A stretch of 59,843 nucleotides of DNA from an uncultured Clostridia bacterium. Its GTDB lineage: Bacteria; Bacillota; Clostridia; TANB77; CAG-508. Shown here one piece after another: positions 43,331 through 51,972 of the stretch. The first letter of the stretch is position 1; each line of letters opens with the position of its first letter. The translations under genes were made by a program, and so were the position numbers. The stretch spans positions 1-59,843 of the forward strand of contig CAQPBJ010000011.1 of the NCBI GenBank assembly GCA_948852945.1. The letters are read 5' to 3'. Below the pieces are notes generated by a model, which saw nothing but the letters and a program-made list of their open reading frames with translations, was not told the origin of the DNA and did not search any database.

Positions 43331-43373
43331 AAAAAAAGTATTCTATGTTTTTGTGATTCATAGAATACTTTTT
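43331..43373 (-). terminator. Intrinsic terminator of the second sortase gene
   Basis: AAAAAGTATTCTATG pairs with CATAGAATACTTTTT around an A/T-rich loop; the minus strand continues into T7. Confidence 0.8.
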
Positions 43374-44172
43374 ATGTTCCTTGTTCTCTTGCTTTTACTA
43401 TAACTCGGTTTTTATTATCATTTGTACATGTTATAACTGTTATTTCTTTTTTACCATGTGTTATTTGAGATGTATCTTTTGTATTATCTTCACTAACTAC
43501 GTGTTTATCATATACTACATAATTTATTTTTCTTCCATAGTTATCTGCTATTTCTATTATATCTCCATTTTCTAGTGTTGGTACTTTGCTAAAGAACATT
43601 GAATTTCTATAGTTGTGTCCAACTATACAAAAGTTTCCTACTTCATTTGGATTTGCTCCATGGAATTTACATGGTGAAATTTTTAATAATTCATCTGACC
43701 AGTGGTCAAGTATTGGATATGATAAATCTATTTTTGGTATGTTAATTTTTGCTATTGAATAATATTGGTCTCCACTTTCAGCTGTTAATACATTTTTAGG
43801 TGTATATGTGTTTGATGTATTTGGAGTAGTAGTCGTTGCTGTTGATGGATTTAAATTGTCTGGATCTATGGTTGTTTCTGCATCTTCTTCACTTAATATA
43901 ACTACCATTCTTTCATTGTCTTCTATTCGAATTGTTGTATCATCATATACATATGTACTTTGCATGTCCTCAATTTCTTGTACTTCCATATTAGCTAAAA
44001 TTTCTTGAGCTTTTTTCTCTCCTGAATATTTATCGAATTCAGCATATATATAATAAGAAAATAAAAGGCACAACAAAAAAACAGAAATTATAAAGTCAAT
44101 TTTATATAATTTTTTCTGTCTTTTCAATTCTGGTGTTATATACAATTTCTCTGTTATAAGAATTTGATTCAT
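43372..44172 (-). CDS. Sortase, second type (class D/E-like)
   Basis: This protein of about 266 residues has a transmembrane anchor (about residues 25-43), a Thr/Pro-rich linker (about 85-115) and a sortase domain with His in CIVGHNYRNSMFF, Cys in VITCTNDNK and Arg in NRVIVKAR. The TCTND active-site context differs from the class B enzyme at 33498 and resembles sortases used for housekeeping or spore-related proteins. AAAGGAG supports the ATG at 44172. No substrate gene is adjacent. Confidence 0.85.
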   Translation of the reverse strand: MNQILITEKLYITPELKRQKKLYKIDFIISVFLLCLLFSYYIYAEFDKYSGEKKAQEILANMEVQEIEDMQSTYVYDDTTIRIEDNERMVVILSEEDAETTIDPDNLNPSTATTTTPNTSNTYTPKNVLTAESGDQYYSIAKINIPKIDLSYPILDHWSDELLKISPCKFHGANPNEVGNFCIVGHNYRNSMFFSKVPTLENGDIIEIADNYGRKINYVVYDKHVVSEDNTKDTSQITHGKKEITVITCTNDNKNRVIVKAREQGT

Positions 44173-44278
44173 CCAGTTCTCCTTTTCTATCATTTTTATT
44201 ATATCATGTTGCTTTTTCTTTGTATATATGTGTAAAACAAATGTAATTATCCTTTAAAATATTCGTATTCTTTATATG

Positions 44279-44304
44279 AAAAAAAGAGGTATCGCCTCTT
44301 TTTA
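44279..44304 (-). terminator. Intrinsic terminator of carD
   Basis: A 9-bp stem (AAAAAGAGG / CCTCTTTTT) continues into a T-run on the minus strand. Confidence 0.8.
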
Positions 44305-44323
44305 TTTATATTTTCTTATATTG

Positions 44324-44878
44324 TTAATTTAATGGTATAAATTTTTTCACAATATTTTCTTCTACTGTGTTTTGTTCTAATGATGCTATGTGATCAGCAT
44401 AAGAAGCATTTATTTTATTTTCAACCATTGATTCTACTTCTGTAAGTTCTTTTTGTTCTGCTAGAACCAATTCGCTTACTAGTATTTGTTTTGCATTTAA
44501 TAGCATTTTTTTCTCTCCAGTTGATAAGCCTTTTTCTTTTTGTTTAAAACTTAAGTTTCTAACAATATCAGCTACTTCATAAATGTTTCCTGTCTTCATC
44601 TTTTCCATATTGTCTCTATATCTTTTGTTCCAATTCATAGACATTTCTGTGCTTTCATGTTCCAAAACTTCAATAACTTTTTGAGCTTGAACTTTATCTA
44701 TGATGTTTCTTACTCCGATTTCTTCTGCTTTTGCAGTAGGAACCATAACCTTTACCTCGCCTGGCATCTTGATGATGTAATATGATTGTTTTTCATCAAG
44801 AATTGCTTTCTCCTCTATTGATTCTATTACTCCAGCGCCATGCATTGGATAAACAACTTTGTCACCTACATTAAACAT
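44324..44878 (-). CDS. carD: CarD/CdnL-type transcription regulator
   Basis: This 184-residue protein has the RNA-polymerase interaction domain at the N-terminus (FNVGDKVVYPMHGAGVIESI, residues 2-21) and an all-helical C-terminal DNA-binding domain (about 65-170, with NWNKRYRDNMEKM). CarD binds RpoB and stabilises open promoter complexes, mainly at rRNA promoters. AAAGGAG precedes the ATG. It is a single gene. Confidence 0.92.
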   Translation of the reverse strand: MFNVGDKVVYPMHGAGVIESIEEKAILDEKQSYYIIKMPGEVKVMVPTAKAEEIGVRNIIDKVQAQKVIEVLEHESTEMSMNWNKRYRDNMEKMKTGNIYEVADIVRNLSFKQKEKGLSTGEKKMLLNAKQILVSELVLAEQKELTEVESMVENKINASYADHIASLEQNTVEENIVKKFIPLN

Positions 44879-45089
44879 GTACGGGTCACTCCTTTCAGGT
44901 AAATTTTATTTTTTTAGCACATACTTATTATACACTAATTTCTGCTAAAAGTCAAAGAGTTTGTTACAATTAATTCACATAATTTTTTCTTTTTCATATC
45001 TTTTTTTGTTTTTCTCTTGTGTGGTTGTAGTATTTGGTTACTTTTATGTTATTAGTTTATATTTTCTGTAAACTTTTTCCTTTTTGTAC

Positions 45090-45124
45090 AAAAAAAGATG
45101 ACCTATAATTGGACATCTTTTTTA
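45090..45124 (-). terminator. Intrinsic terminator of the dUTPase gene
   Basis: AAAGATGACC pairs with GGACATCTTT with one mismatch and runs into T on the minus strand. Confidence 0.75.
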
Positions 45125-45127
45125 TTT

Positions 45128-45589
45128 TTATTTATTAGTAGATCCAAATCCGCCTACTCGTGTTCCTTCTGCATTATCATTATCTGAAATATAGTATTTT
45201 TGGAATATTGCTTGACCTATTATATCACCTTTTTTTATTTCTAAATCTTTATCAAAAAAATTATAAAAAGCGTACATAAAGGCTCCATCATTATCTGGAT
45301 TACCATAGAAATCGCAGTCTATTATTCCAACACTGTTGGCCATTACTAATCCTTTTTTTCCTGGATTAGAACTTCTATTGCATAACATTAAATATTCGTC
45401 TTCTGGCATATATGCTTTTATTCCCGTTTTTACTAATGTTGGCTTTTGACCGAATTTATATGCTGGTATTATGCAGTCTTCTGCTGCTTCTACGTCATAT
45501 CCTGCAGAATATTTTGTTTTTCTTTCAGGCAAATTAATATTCATATTTTCGAAGCCTTTTGCTACTTCAAATCCTCTAACTTTTTCCAT
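45128..45589 (-). CDS. dut: dUTP diphosphatase
   Basis: This 153-residue protein has trimeric dUTPase motifs in order: SAGYDVEAAED, NRSSNPGKKG, NSVGIIDCDFYG, KKGDIIGQAIFQK and the C-terminal GTRVGGFGSTNK. It hydrolyses dUTP to dUMP, keeping uracil out of DNA. Length and order are normal, with a slightly long loop before motif 4 (NPDNDGAFMYAFYNFFDKD). Confidence 0.93.
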   Translation of the reverse strand: MEKVRGFEVAKGFENMNINLPERKTKYSAGYDVEAAEDCIIPAYKFGQKPTLVKTGIKAYMPEDEYLMLCNRSSNPGKKGLVMANSVGIIDCDFYGNPDNDGAFMYAFYNFFDKDLEIKKGDIIGQAIFQKYYISDNDNAEGTRVGGFGSTNK

Positions 45590-45672
45590 TATTTATACTT
45601 CCTTTCTTTTTTCTTCAGTTATTGTATATTATTTATACTTATTTTTCAATATTGTATATTATATATTACATA

Positions 45673-45706
45673 AAAAAACTCTTTGATTTTTATTTCAAAG
45701 AGTTTC
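45673..45706 (-). terminator. Intrinsic terminator of the pilin-like gene
   Basis: On the minus strand AAACTCTTTGA pairs with TCAAAGAGTTT around an AT-rich loop and is followed by a T-run. Confidence 0.75.
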
Positions 45707-45711
45707 ATAAT

Positions 45712-46132
45712 TTATTTTTTCTTTTCTGTTCCTTCTACATAATCTTGATCATTTATTTGATCTATTCCGTAATTTTATTAGTAATTGTTCTTTATCTTTC
45801 CAATTATCATCATTATGTCTGCATAATTTTCCATTTTTGTCTACTACTAATTTTCCTTCTGTATAATACTTTCCTAATATTTCTTTTTGTTCTTCGACAG
45901 TTAGTGTTATTCCTTGTGTAGTGCCTTTTACTGCCTGTTTTGCTTTTACTTCACTTTCTACTCTACTTTTTATTGTTCTAATTTCTTCTTCTATTTTTGC
46001 ATTTTCAGCATTTTCTATTATAGCTTTATCTCCTACACTAAATCTTATTAAAACTGTAGCTATTATCAACATAACAATAATAGTTACTATTAGCATTAAT
46101 AAGGTTACTCCTCTTTCGTTTTTTATATTCAT
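45712..46132 (-). CDS. Type IV pilin-like protein, probable 3' frameshift
   Basis: The start is the ATG at 46132 (GGAG upstream): NIKNERGVTLLMLIVTIIVM is a class III prepilin signal with cleavage after Gly, followed by a long helix and a small C-terminal domain. As read, the frame stops at 45749 with KLRNRSNK. Dropping one base in the AAAATTA run near 45778 changes the end to IKYGIDQINDQDYVEG, typical of related pilins, and reaches a stop at 45712. No pilus machinery is adjacent. Confidence 0.65.
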
Positions 46133-46269
46133 ATTTTTCTCCTTCTTTATAGTATATATATTATATTTTTTTATAATTTTAGTCAATATGCTTTCTTGTT
46201 TTATTTATATGCTAATGTTATAATTTTTAATGTATTAAAATTTTATTTTAATATTACTAAGGAGAAAAA

Positions 46270-46926
46270 ATGATTAATTATTATGAAATTTTAGAAGTAA
46301 GCGAAAAAGCTTCTAAAGAGGTAATTGAAAAAGCATATAAAGCTCTTGCTAAAAAATATCATCCTGATTTAAATCATGATAATCCTAAAGATGCTGAAAC
46401 TAAAATGAAGCAACTCAACGAAGCTTTTGATGTTCTTAGCGATGATTCTAAAAGGGCTAATTTTGATAATATCTTGGCTAAAAAAAGAAATCTGGAAGAA
46501 ATGAAAAAACAATCTTCTAATGATATTAGTGCTCAAGCTAGAGTCAATAATATTGCTGATGCTAACAAAATTGCTTATTCCAATAAAGGATATTATACTG
46601 ATAACGAAGATAATTTCTATGTAAATACGCATAATATGGATGATAAAACTAGACAAAAGTTGCAATCTAAACTTCAAGAAAAATATTTAGAGGCTTATGA
46701 TGCATATCTTCGTGAACGTGGGTATAAATTAAAATATAAATGGACTTTTAAAAGGGTAATGCATGTGATTTTGGCTGTAATTATAGCTATTGCTATTTTT
46801 ACTATTCTTTTCTTTATTCCTCCTATTCATGAATATTTTGTAGGATTATATGAGGAAAATGCTGCTATTAAAATTATTGTTGATTTAATAATTTCTTTTT
46901 TTAAGGCTATTTTTAGTATTTTTTAA
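46270..46926 (+). CDS. J-domain (DnaJ-like) membrane protein
   Basis: This 218-residue protein has an N-terminal J domain (about residues 2-65) with the HPD motif in KKYHPDLNH, a charged middle region and a C-terminal transmembrane segment (about 165-185). It is not full-length DnaJ, as the Gly/Phe and zinc domains are missing. It probably recruits DnaK at the membrane. AAGGAG precedes the ATG. Confidence 0.85.
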   Translation: MINYYEILEVSEKASKEVIEKAYKALAKKYHPDLNHDNPKDAETKMKQLNEAFDVLSDDSKRANFDNILAKKRNLEEMKKQSSNDISAQARVNNIADANKIAYSNKGYYTDNEDNFYVNTHNMDDKTRQKLQSKLQEKYLEAYDAYLRERGYKLKYKWTFKRVMHVILAVIIAIAIFTILFFIPPIHEYFVGLYEENAAIKIIVDLIISFFKAIFSIF

Positions 46927-46932
46927 TCTTAT

Positions 46933-47161
46933 AAATGAAATACAGATATAATACATTTAAAATTTTGCTCTTCGCAATCTTCGAATAAAAAACTCCGTTT
47001 TTATATTGTAGATTGCTCAAATTCGCACTTCACTCACTTAATATTTTAAGGAAGTTAATTTAAAACCAGTTTTAAATTAACTTCTAAGACTGTAATAAGC
47101 AAAGCTTTAACAGTCTTAGAAGCTAGCGCAATTTTAAATGTATTATATCTGTATTTCATTT
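46933..47161 (+). repeat. Foldback element R1, copy 4, with two extra hairpins (229 bp)
   Basis: Perfect 32-bp arms (46933-46964 and 47130-47161) have a sequence unrelated to the arms of copies 1-3. The first part of the core (TTGCTCTTCGCAATCT ... AGATTGCTCAAATTCGCACT) and the end (GCTAGCGC) match the other copies. In place of the usual variable segment are two perfect hairpins: AGTTAATTTAAAAC/GTTTTAAATTAACT and CTTCTAAGACTGT/ACAGTCTTAGAAG. Confidence 0.85.
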
Positions 47162-47185
47162 TTAAAACTTAAAAAACAAAACAAT

Positions 47186-47213
47186 AAAGACTAGTTATAA
47201 AACTAGTCTTTTA
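47186..47213. terminator. Bidirectional terminator
   Basis: A 10-bp perfect stem (AAAGACTAGT / ACTAGTCTTT) lies between convergent genes. Confidence 0.75.
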
Positions 47214-47225
47214 TTATATTTATTA

Positions 47226-48191
47226 TTAATACCAACCTGTATTGTGTGAATGTGCTAAGGCATTGGTTGGAGTTCCATATCTTCTTTGAATATAGTGAAG
47301 TCCCCAATTTATTTGTGTTTCATAATTTGTTAAATAGTCACTTCCAAAGCTAGACATTTTGTTTGCTGGTAATGCTTGTGGTATTCCATATGCACCTGAA
47401 TATCTATTTTGTGCATACATGTTCCAGTGACTCTCTTTTTCCCATAGAACAACTAAATTATAGAAATCTTCATCACTCCATCCATACTCACTACATCTTT
47501 GTTTCGCATATGCTTGACATGTAGCAGCTTCTGCACTAGCTCCATTTTGAATTCTGCTTGCTGCTGCAGCTCTACTACTAAGTTGTGTAGATACTTGAAC
47601 TATTTTGTCTACTGGTTCTTGGATTACAACTTCTGATATTTGAGTTCTTTCTATTTCAACATCATTTTGATATTTTATTTTATATGTTATTTCTTTTATT
47701 CCATTTTTACCTTCTTGAAGTATTCTGTTAACTTTTTCTCCATCAGTATTGCTTGATGCTACTTCTCTTGTTATTGTTTCAAATGGAATTTCTACAGTTT
47801 CTTTTACTATTTTTTCTACTATTTTTTCATTTTGATCGTTCAAGATTTCGTTGCTTTCTATTACTTCTGCTAGGGCTTGTTCATCTGGAACTTCTTTTAT
47901 TTTATCTTTTCTAGTAATTGTTATTGTTTTGCTAGAATCAATATTTTCTAAAAATCCAGGTGTTACTACTTCTGATTCTAAAATGTAAATGTTGTTTTCT
48001 TTTAATATATCATTTACGTTTGAATGTGATGTAATAACATTTAACTCTGTTCCGTCAGAAAATTTTATTGTTACACTATTTACTGATTGATTTCCTGCGA
48101 AAACTCCTATTCCTAATAAAATGATTAATACTAAAGCTATAAAAACAATTCTTCTTATTATCCCAGTGGATAAGTTTTCATCTGTTTTCAT
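47226..48191 (-). CDS. G5-domain cell-wall protein with lytic-transglycosylase-like domain
   Basis: This protein of about 321 residues has a membrane anchor or signal (about residues 10-30), a DUF348-type ubiquitin-like repeat (about 35-80), a G5 domain (about 125-200; EKIVKETVEIPFETI) and a C-terminal lysozyme-like domain (about 235-321) with LWEKESHWNMYAQN, SGAYGIPQALP and LHYIQRRYGTP. It resembles resuscitation-promoting or SagA-type peptidoglycan hydrolases. AAAGGAGG fixes the ATG at 48191. Confidence 0.85.
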   Translation of the reverse strand: MKTDENLSTGIIRRIVFIALVLIILLGIGVFAGNQSVNSVTIKFSDGTELNVITSHSNVNDILKENNIYILESEVVTPGFLENIDSSKTITITRKDKIKEVPDEQALAEVIESNEILNDQNEKIVEKIVKETVEIPFETITREVASSNTDGEKVNRILQEGKNGIKEITYKIKYQNDVEIERTQISEVVIQEPVDKIVQVSTQLSSRAAAASRIQNGASAEAATCQAYAKQRCSEYGWSDEDFYNLVVLWEKESHWNMYAQNRYSGAYGIPQALPANKMSSFGSDYLTNYETQINWGLHYIQRRYGTPTNALAHSHNTGWY

Positions 48192-48389
48192 ATATTCCTC
48201 CTTTAGATATAACATCTAAATTATACTATTTTTGTTTTTTTTTGTCAAATTTTAATACTAATAGCTTGCCCTAATTTTTATTTGTTTTTTATATTATATG
48301 ATTGTTTTTCATTTTTATTACTTTTATTTTTTTTATTGTATTTTACTAACATATATGCTATTATCCTTTTATATAAAGGGGGAATTATT

Positions 48390-48947
48390 ATGTCATTTGC
48401 AATAATTGTTCTTGTTGTTATACTTGTAGCTTTTGCTATATTTGTCATTTCAGTATACAATAGCTTAGTATCATCAAGAAATCAAGTTCATAATGCTTGG
48501 GCTCAAATAGATGTAGAATTACAAAGAAGATTTGATTTAATTCCAAATCTTGTTGAAACAGTTAAAGGATATATGAGTCATGAAGAAAATGTTTTAACTC
48601 AAATAGCTGAACTTCGTTCTGCTTGGACAAATTCTAAATCTATTTCTGAAAAAGCAAATTTAGAAACTCAACTTTCTGGTGCTTTAAATTCAATTTATGC
48701 TGTTGCAGAACAGTATCCTGAATTAAAAGCAAATACAAATTTTTTAAGCTTACAAGAAGAACTTTCAAATACAGAATCTAAATTATCTTCTTCTAGAAGT
48801 TCTTATAATACAATGGTTACAAATTATAATACTAAATTAGAATTATTTCCAAATAATATAATTGCTGGTATGTTTAATTTTAAATCAGAAGAATTATTTA
48901 AGGTTGAGAATGAAGAAGTTAAACAAAATGTAAAAGTTTCATTTTAA
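48390..48947 (+). CDS. lemA: LemA-family membrane protein
   Basis: This protein of about 185 residues has an N-terminal transmembrane segment (about residues 3-24) and a helical LemA domain with VYNSLVSSRNQVHNAWAQID, LQRRFDLIPNLVETVKGY and YNTKLELFPNNIIAGMF. Its exact role is unsettled; it is widespread in Firmicutes. AAAGGGGGA sits just before the ATG. It has its own terminator. Confidence 0.92.
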   Translation: MSFAIIVLVVILVAFAIFVISVYNSLVSSRNQVHNAWAQIDVELQRRFDLIPNLVETVKGYMSHEENVLTQIAELRSAWTNSKSISEKANLETQLSGALNSIYAVAEQYPELKANTNFLSLQEELSNTESKLSSSRSSYNTMVTNYNTKLELFPNNIIAGMFNFKSEELFKVENEEVKQNVKVSF

Positions 48948-48971
48948 AAAGATTACCTATCTTACGATGTC

Positions 48972-49012
48972 AAAAGGATTGATAAAATCTAAATTTTATC
49001 AATCCTTTTTCT
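48972..49012. terminator. Strong bidirectional terminator between lemA and gatB
   Basis: A 16-bp stem (AAAGGATTGATAAAAT / ATTTTATCAATCCTTT) is followed by T's on the plus strand and sits between convergent genes. Confidence 0.85.
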
Positions 49013-49046
49013 TTGTAATATGGGCAATCTTTTTTTAATGCTAAAT

Positions 49047-50489
49047 CTATTTTTTTAATTCTTCTATGAACATTTTGTTAAGCATTTGTGGATTTGCTTT
49101 TCCTTTTGTTTCTTTCATTGCTTGTCCTACTAAAAAGCCAAGAGCTCTATCTTTTCCACCTTTGTAATCAGCTACTGATTGTGGATTATTTTCAATTATT
49201 TTTAGTACGACATCTTTAATTGCGCTTTCATCAGATATTTGAACCCAACCTTTTTCTTCTATTATTTTACTTGGTGATTTAGGATTTTCAAATAACTCAT
49301 CTAATACTTTTTTACCTATGTTGTTGCTTATTGTACCTTTGTCTATTAACTCAACTAATTCTCCTAGCTCTTTTCCTGTAAATGGTATTTTGTCAGCTTC
49401 TTCTTCTTTTTCATTTAAAATTCTAGCTATGTCTGACATTAACCAGTTGCTAACAGCTTTAGGATTTTTAGATTTTTCTGTTGCTTCATCAAATATATCT
49501 GAATAGTATTTTGATGATGTAACAAAGTTTGCTGCTTTTTCTGATAATTCATAGTCTTTTAAATATCTTGCTTTTTTAACTTCTGGTAGTTCTGGTAGAT
49601 TTTTTCTGATATTTTCTATATATTCATCTGACAACTTTATTGCTACTAAATCTGGATCTGGGAAATATCTATAATCTTGTGCGTCTTCTTTATCTCTCAT
49701 TGGGAAGGTTTTTCCTGATATGTCATCCCATCTTAATGTCTCTTGTGTAATTGTTCCACCATTTTCTATAACTTCTACTTGTCTTTCTGCCTCATATTTT
49801 ATAGCTCTTACTATTGATCTAAAAGAGTTCATATTTTTCATTTCAGTTCTAGTTCCAAATTCTTTAGCTCCTTTTTTTCTTACTGATACGTTAACATCAG
49901 CTCTTAAAGATCCTTCTTGCATCTTACAGTCTGATACTTGAATATATTCAAATATTGATTTTAATTTTCTTAAATAGCTTTCCGCTTCTTCTGCGCTTCT
50001 TAAATCAGGCTCTGAAACTACTTCTATTAAAGGAACTCCTGCTCTATTTAAATCTACAAAACTTCCTCTTCCATAGTCATCATGATTTAATTTTCCTGCA
50101 TCTTCTTCTATATGAATTCTTAAAATTCTTATAGTTTTCTTTTCTCCATCTTCATTTTCTATTTCTACATTTCCTTCATAGCATAACGGTTGATCAAATT
50201 GTGATATCTGATAAGCTTTTGGAAGATCTGGATAAAAGTAATTTTTTCTATCATTTTTACTATTTTGTGATATTTTACAATTTGTTGCTAACCCTGCCTT
50301 TACTGCATATTCGACAACTTTTTCATTTAATACTGGTAACGTTCCTGGCATTGCCATACATATAGGACAGCAATGTGTATTTGGTTCTCCTCCGAATTCT
50401 GTGGGACAAGAACAGAATATTTTTGTTTTAGTTGATAATTCGCAGTGAACTTCAAGACCTATAACAACTTCATAATCTTCTATTGACAT
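49047..50489 (-). CDS. gatB: Aspartyl/glutamyl-tRNA amidotransferase subunit B
   Basis: This 480-residue protein has the GatB signature YEVVIGLEVHCELSTKTKIF at the N-terminus, zinc-site Cys residues (CSCPTEFGGEPN, CCPIC), DLNRAGVPLIEVVSEPD and a C-terminal YqeY-like tail (about 330-480). It phosphorylates the misacylated tRNA ester for amidation. It is the last gene of the gatC-nucleotidase-gatA-gatB operon, 12 bp after gatA. Confidence 0.97.
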   Translation of the reverse strand: MSIEDYEVVIGLEVHCELSTKTKIFCSCPTEFGGEPNTHCCPICMAMPGTLPVLNEKVVEYAVKAGLATNCKISQNSKNDRKNYFYPDLPKAYQISQFDQPLCYEGNVEIENEDGEKKTIRILRIHIEEDAGKLNHDDYGRGSFVDLNRAGVPLIEVVSEPDLRSAEEAESYLRKLKSIFEYIQVSDCKMQEGSLRADVNVSVRKKGAKEFGTRTEMKNMNSFRSIVRAIKYEAERQVEVIENGGTITQETLRWDDISGKTFPMRDKEDAQDYRYFPDPDLVAIKLSDEYIENIRKNLPELPEVKKARYLKDYELSEKAANFVTSSKYYSDIFDEATEKSKNPKAVSNWLMSDIARILNEKEEEADKIPFTGKELGELVELIDKGTISNNIGKKVLDELFENPKSPSKIIEEKGWVQISDESAIKDVVLKIIENNPQSVADYKGGKDRALGFLVGQAMKETKGKANPQMLNKMFIEELKK

Positions 50490-50501
50490 TTGCTTTCCTC
50501 C

Positions 50502-51971
50502 TTATTTTTTGAATTCTGGTTTATAGTTATCTCTAAATTTTACTTCTTGTTCTAATGTATATGCAGCTCTATATATTGTTTCTTCATCAAAATGTTTTGC
50601 TATTAGTTGTACTCCTATTGGCATTCCTTCTTTATCTACTGATACTGGTAAGCTCATTCCTGGTAGTCCTGCAATATTTACTGGTACAGTACATATATCT
50701 GCTAAATACATCTCTAATGGGTTATTTGATTTTTCACCTATGTTAAATGCTACTGTTGGAGATGTTGGAGTTAATATGATATCATATTTTTCAAATAATT
50801 TTTGATATTCGTTTCTTATTACAGTTCTTACTTTTTGGGCTTTTTTATAATATGCATCATAGTATCCTGATGATAATACATATGTTCCTAGCATTATTCT
50901 TCTTTTAACTTCAGCTCCAAAACCTTCTGTTCTTGAGTTTATATATATTTCTCTTAAATTATCAAATTTTTCTGCTCTATATCCATATCTAATTCCATCA
51001 AATCTTCCTAAGTTTGAACTAGCTTCAGCACAAGCAATTATGTAATATACTGCTAATGCTTCGTTTCCTATATCTAGGCTACATTCTTCAACTGTTGCTC
51101 CTAATTTTTCATATTTTTTAGCAGTTTCTAATATTGCATTTTTTACTTCGCTATTTATTCCTTCACCTAAAAATTCTTTTGGCATTCCTATTTTTAAGCC
51201 TTTTACATCTTTTACTAAGCTTTTAGTATAATCTTTTTTATCCATATTCATAGAGGTTGAATCTTTTGGATCATGACCTGTTATAACGTTTAGTAATATT
51301 GCATTATCTTCTACGTCTTTTGTAATCGGTCCTATTTGGTCTAATGATGATGCAAATGCTACTAATCCATATCTTGAAACTAGCCCATATGTTGGTTTTA
51401 GTCCTACAACTCCACATAATGAAGATGGTTGACGTATTGATCCACCTGTGTCACTTCCTAAAGCCCATGGAACTAAGTCAGCTGCTACAGCTGCAGCACT
51501 TCCTCCTGATGATCCTCCTGGTACTTTGTTTAAATTCCATGGATTATGTGTTGGATGAAAATATGAATATTCTGTAGAACCTCCCATTGCGAATTCATCC
51601 ATATTTAATTTTCCTAATGAAATTATTCCTTCATCTTTTACTTTTTTAACAACTGTTCCATCATATGGTGAAACAAAGTTTTCTAGCATTTTTGAGCTAC
51701 ATGTTGTTTTTACACCTTTTGTACACATATTATCTTTTAGCCCTATTGGTATTCCTGCTAGTTTATCTCTTTTTCCTTCTTTTCTTATTTTTTCATCTAT
51801 TGCTTTTGCCTTTTCTAAGGCTTCTTTGTCTGTTACTGTAACGAAGGCTTGTACATCTTTTTCTTTTTCTTCTATTCTTGATAAATAACTTTTTGTTATT
51901 TCTTCTGATGTAAGCTCTTTTTTATCTAGTTTGTCCATTAGTTCGTGGACTGTAAGTTCGAAAATCTCCAA
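50502..51971 (-). CDS. gatA: Aspartyl/glutamyl-tRNA amidotransferase subunit A
   Basis: This 489-residue amidase-signature protein has the Ser-cisSer-Lys triad in GIPIGLKDNMCTKG (Lys about 80) and PGGSSGGSAAAVAADL, with GSDTGGSIRQPSS. It hydrolyses glutamine to supply ammonia through the GatB tunnel. Its start is 1-2 bp from the end of the nucleotidase gene. Confidence 0.97.
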   Translation of the reverse strand: MEIFELTVHELMDKLDKKELTSEEITKSYLSRIEEKEKDVQAFVTVTDKEALEKAKAIDEKIRKEGKRDKLAGIPIGLKDNMCTKGVKTTCSSKMLENFVSPYDGTVVKKVKDEGIISLGKLNMDEFAMGGSTEYSYFHPTHNPWNLNKVPGGSSGGSAAAVAADLVPWALGSDTGGSIRQPSSLCGVVGLKPTYGLVSRYGLVAFASSLDQIGPITKDVEDNAILLNVITGHDPKDSTSMNMDKKDYTKSLVKDVKGLKIGMPKEFLGEGINSEVKNAILETAKKYEKLGATVEECSLDIGNEALAVYYIIACAEASSNLGRFDGIRYGYRAEKFDNLREIYINSRTEGFGAEVKRRIMLGTYVLSSGYYDAYYKKAQKVRTVIRNEYQKLFEKYDIILTPTSPTVAFNIGEKSNNPLEMYLADICTVPVNIAGLPGMSLPVSVDKEGMPIGVQLIAKHFDEETIYRAAYTLEQEVKFRDNYKPEFKK

Positions 51972-51972
51972 T

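Noticed and set aside
21224..47161. CRISPR array or integron attC series formed by the R1 copies
   Set aside because: The copies are 4 to 15 kb apart, with no regular spacers, no cas genes and no integrase in the window.
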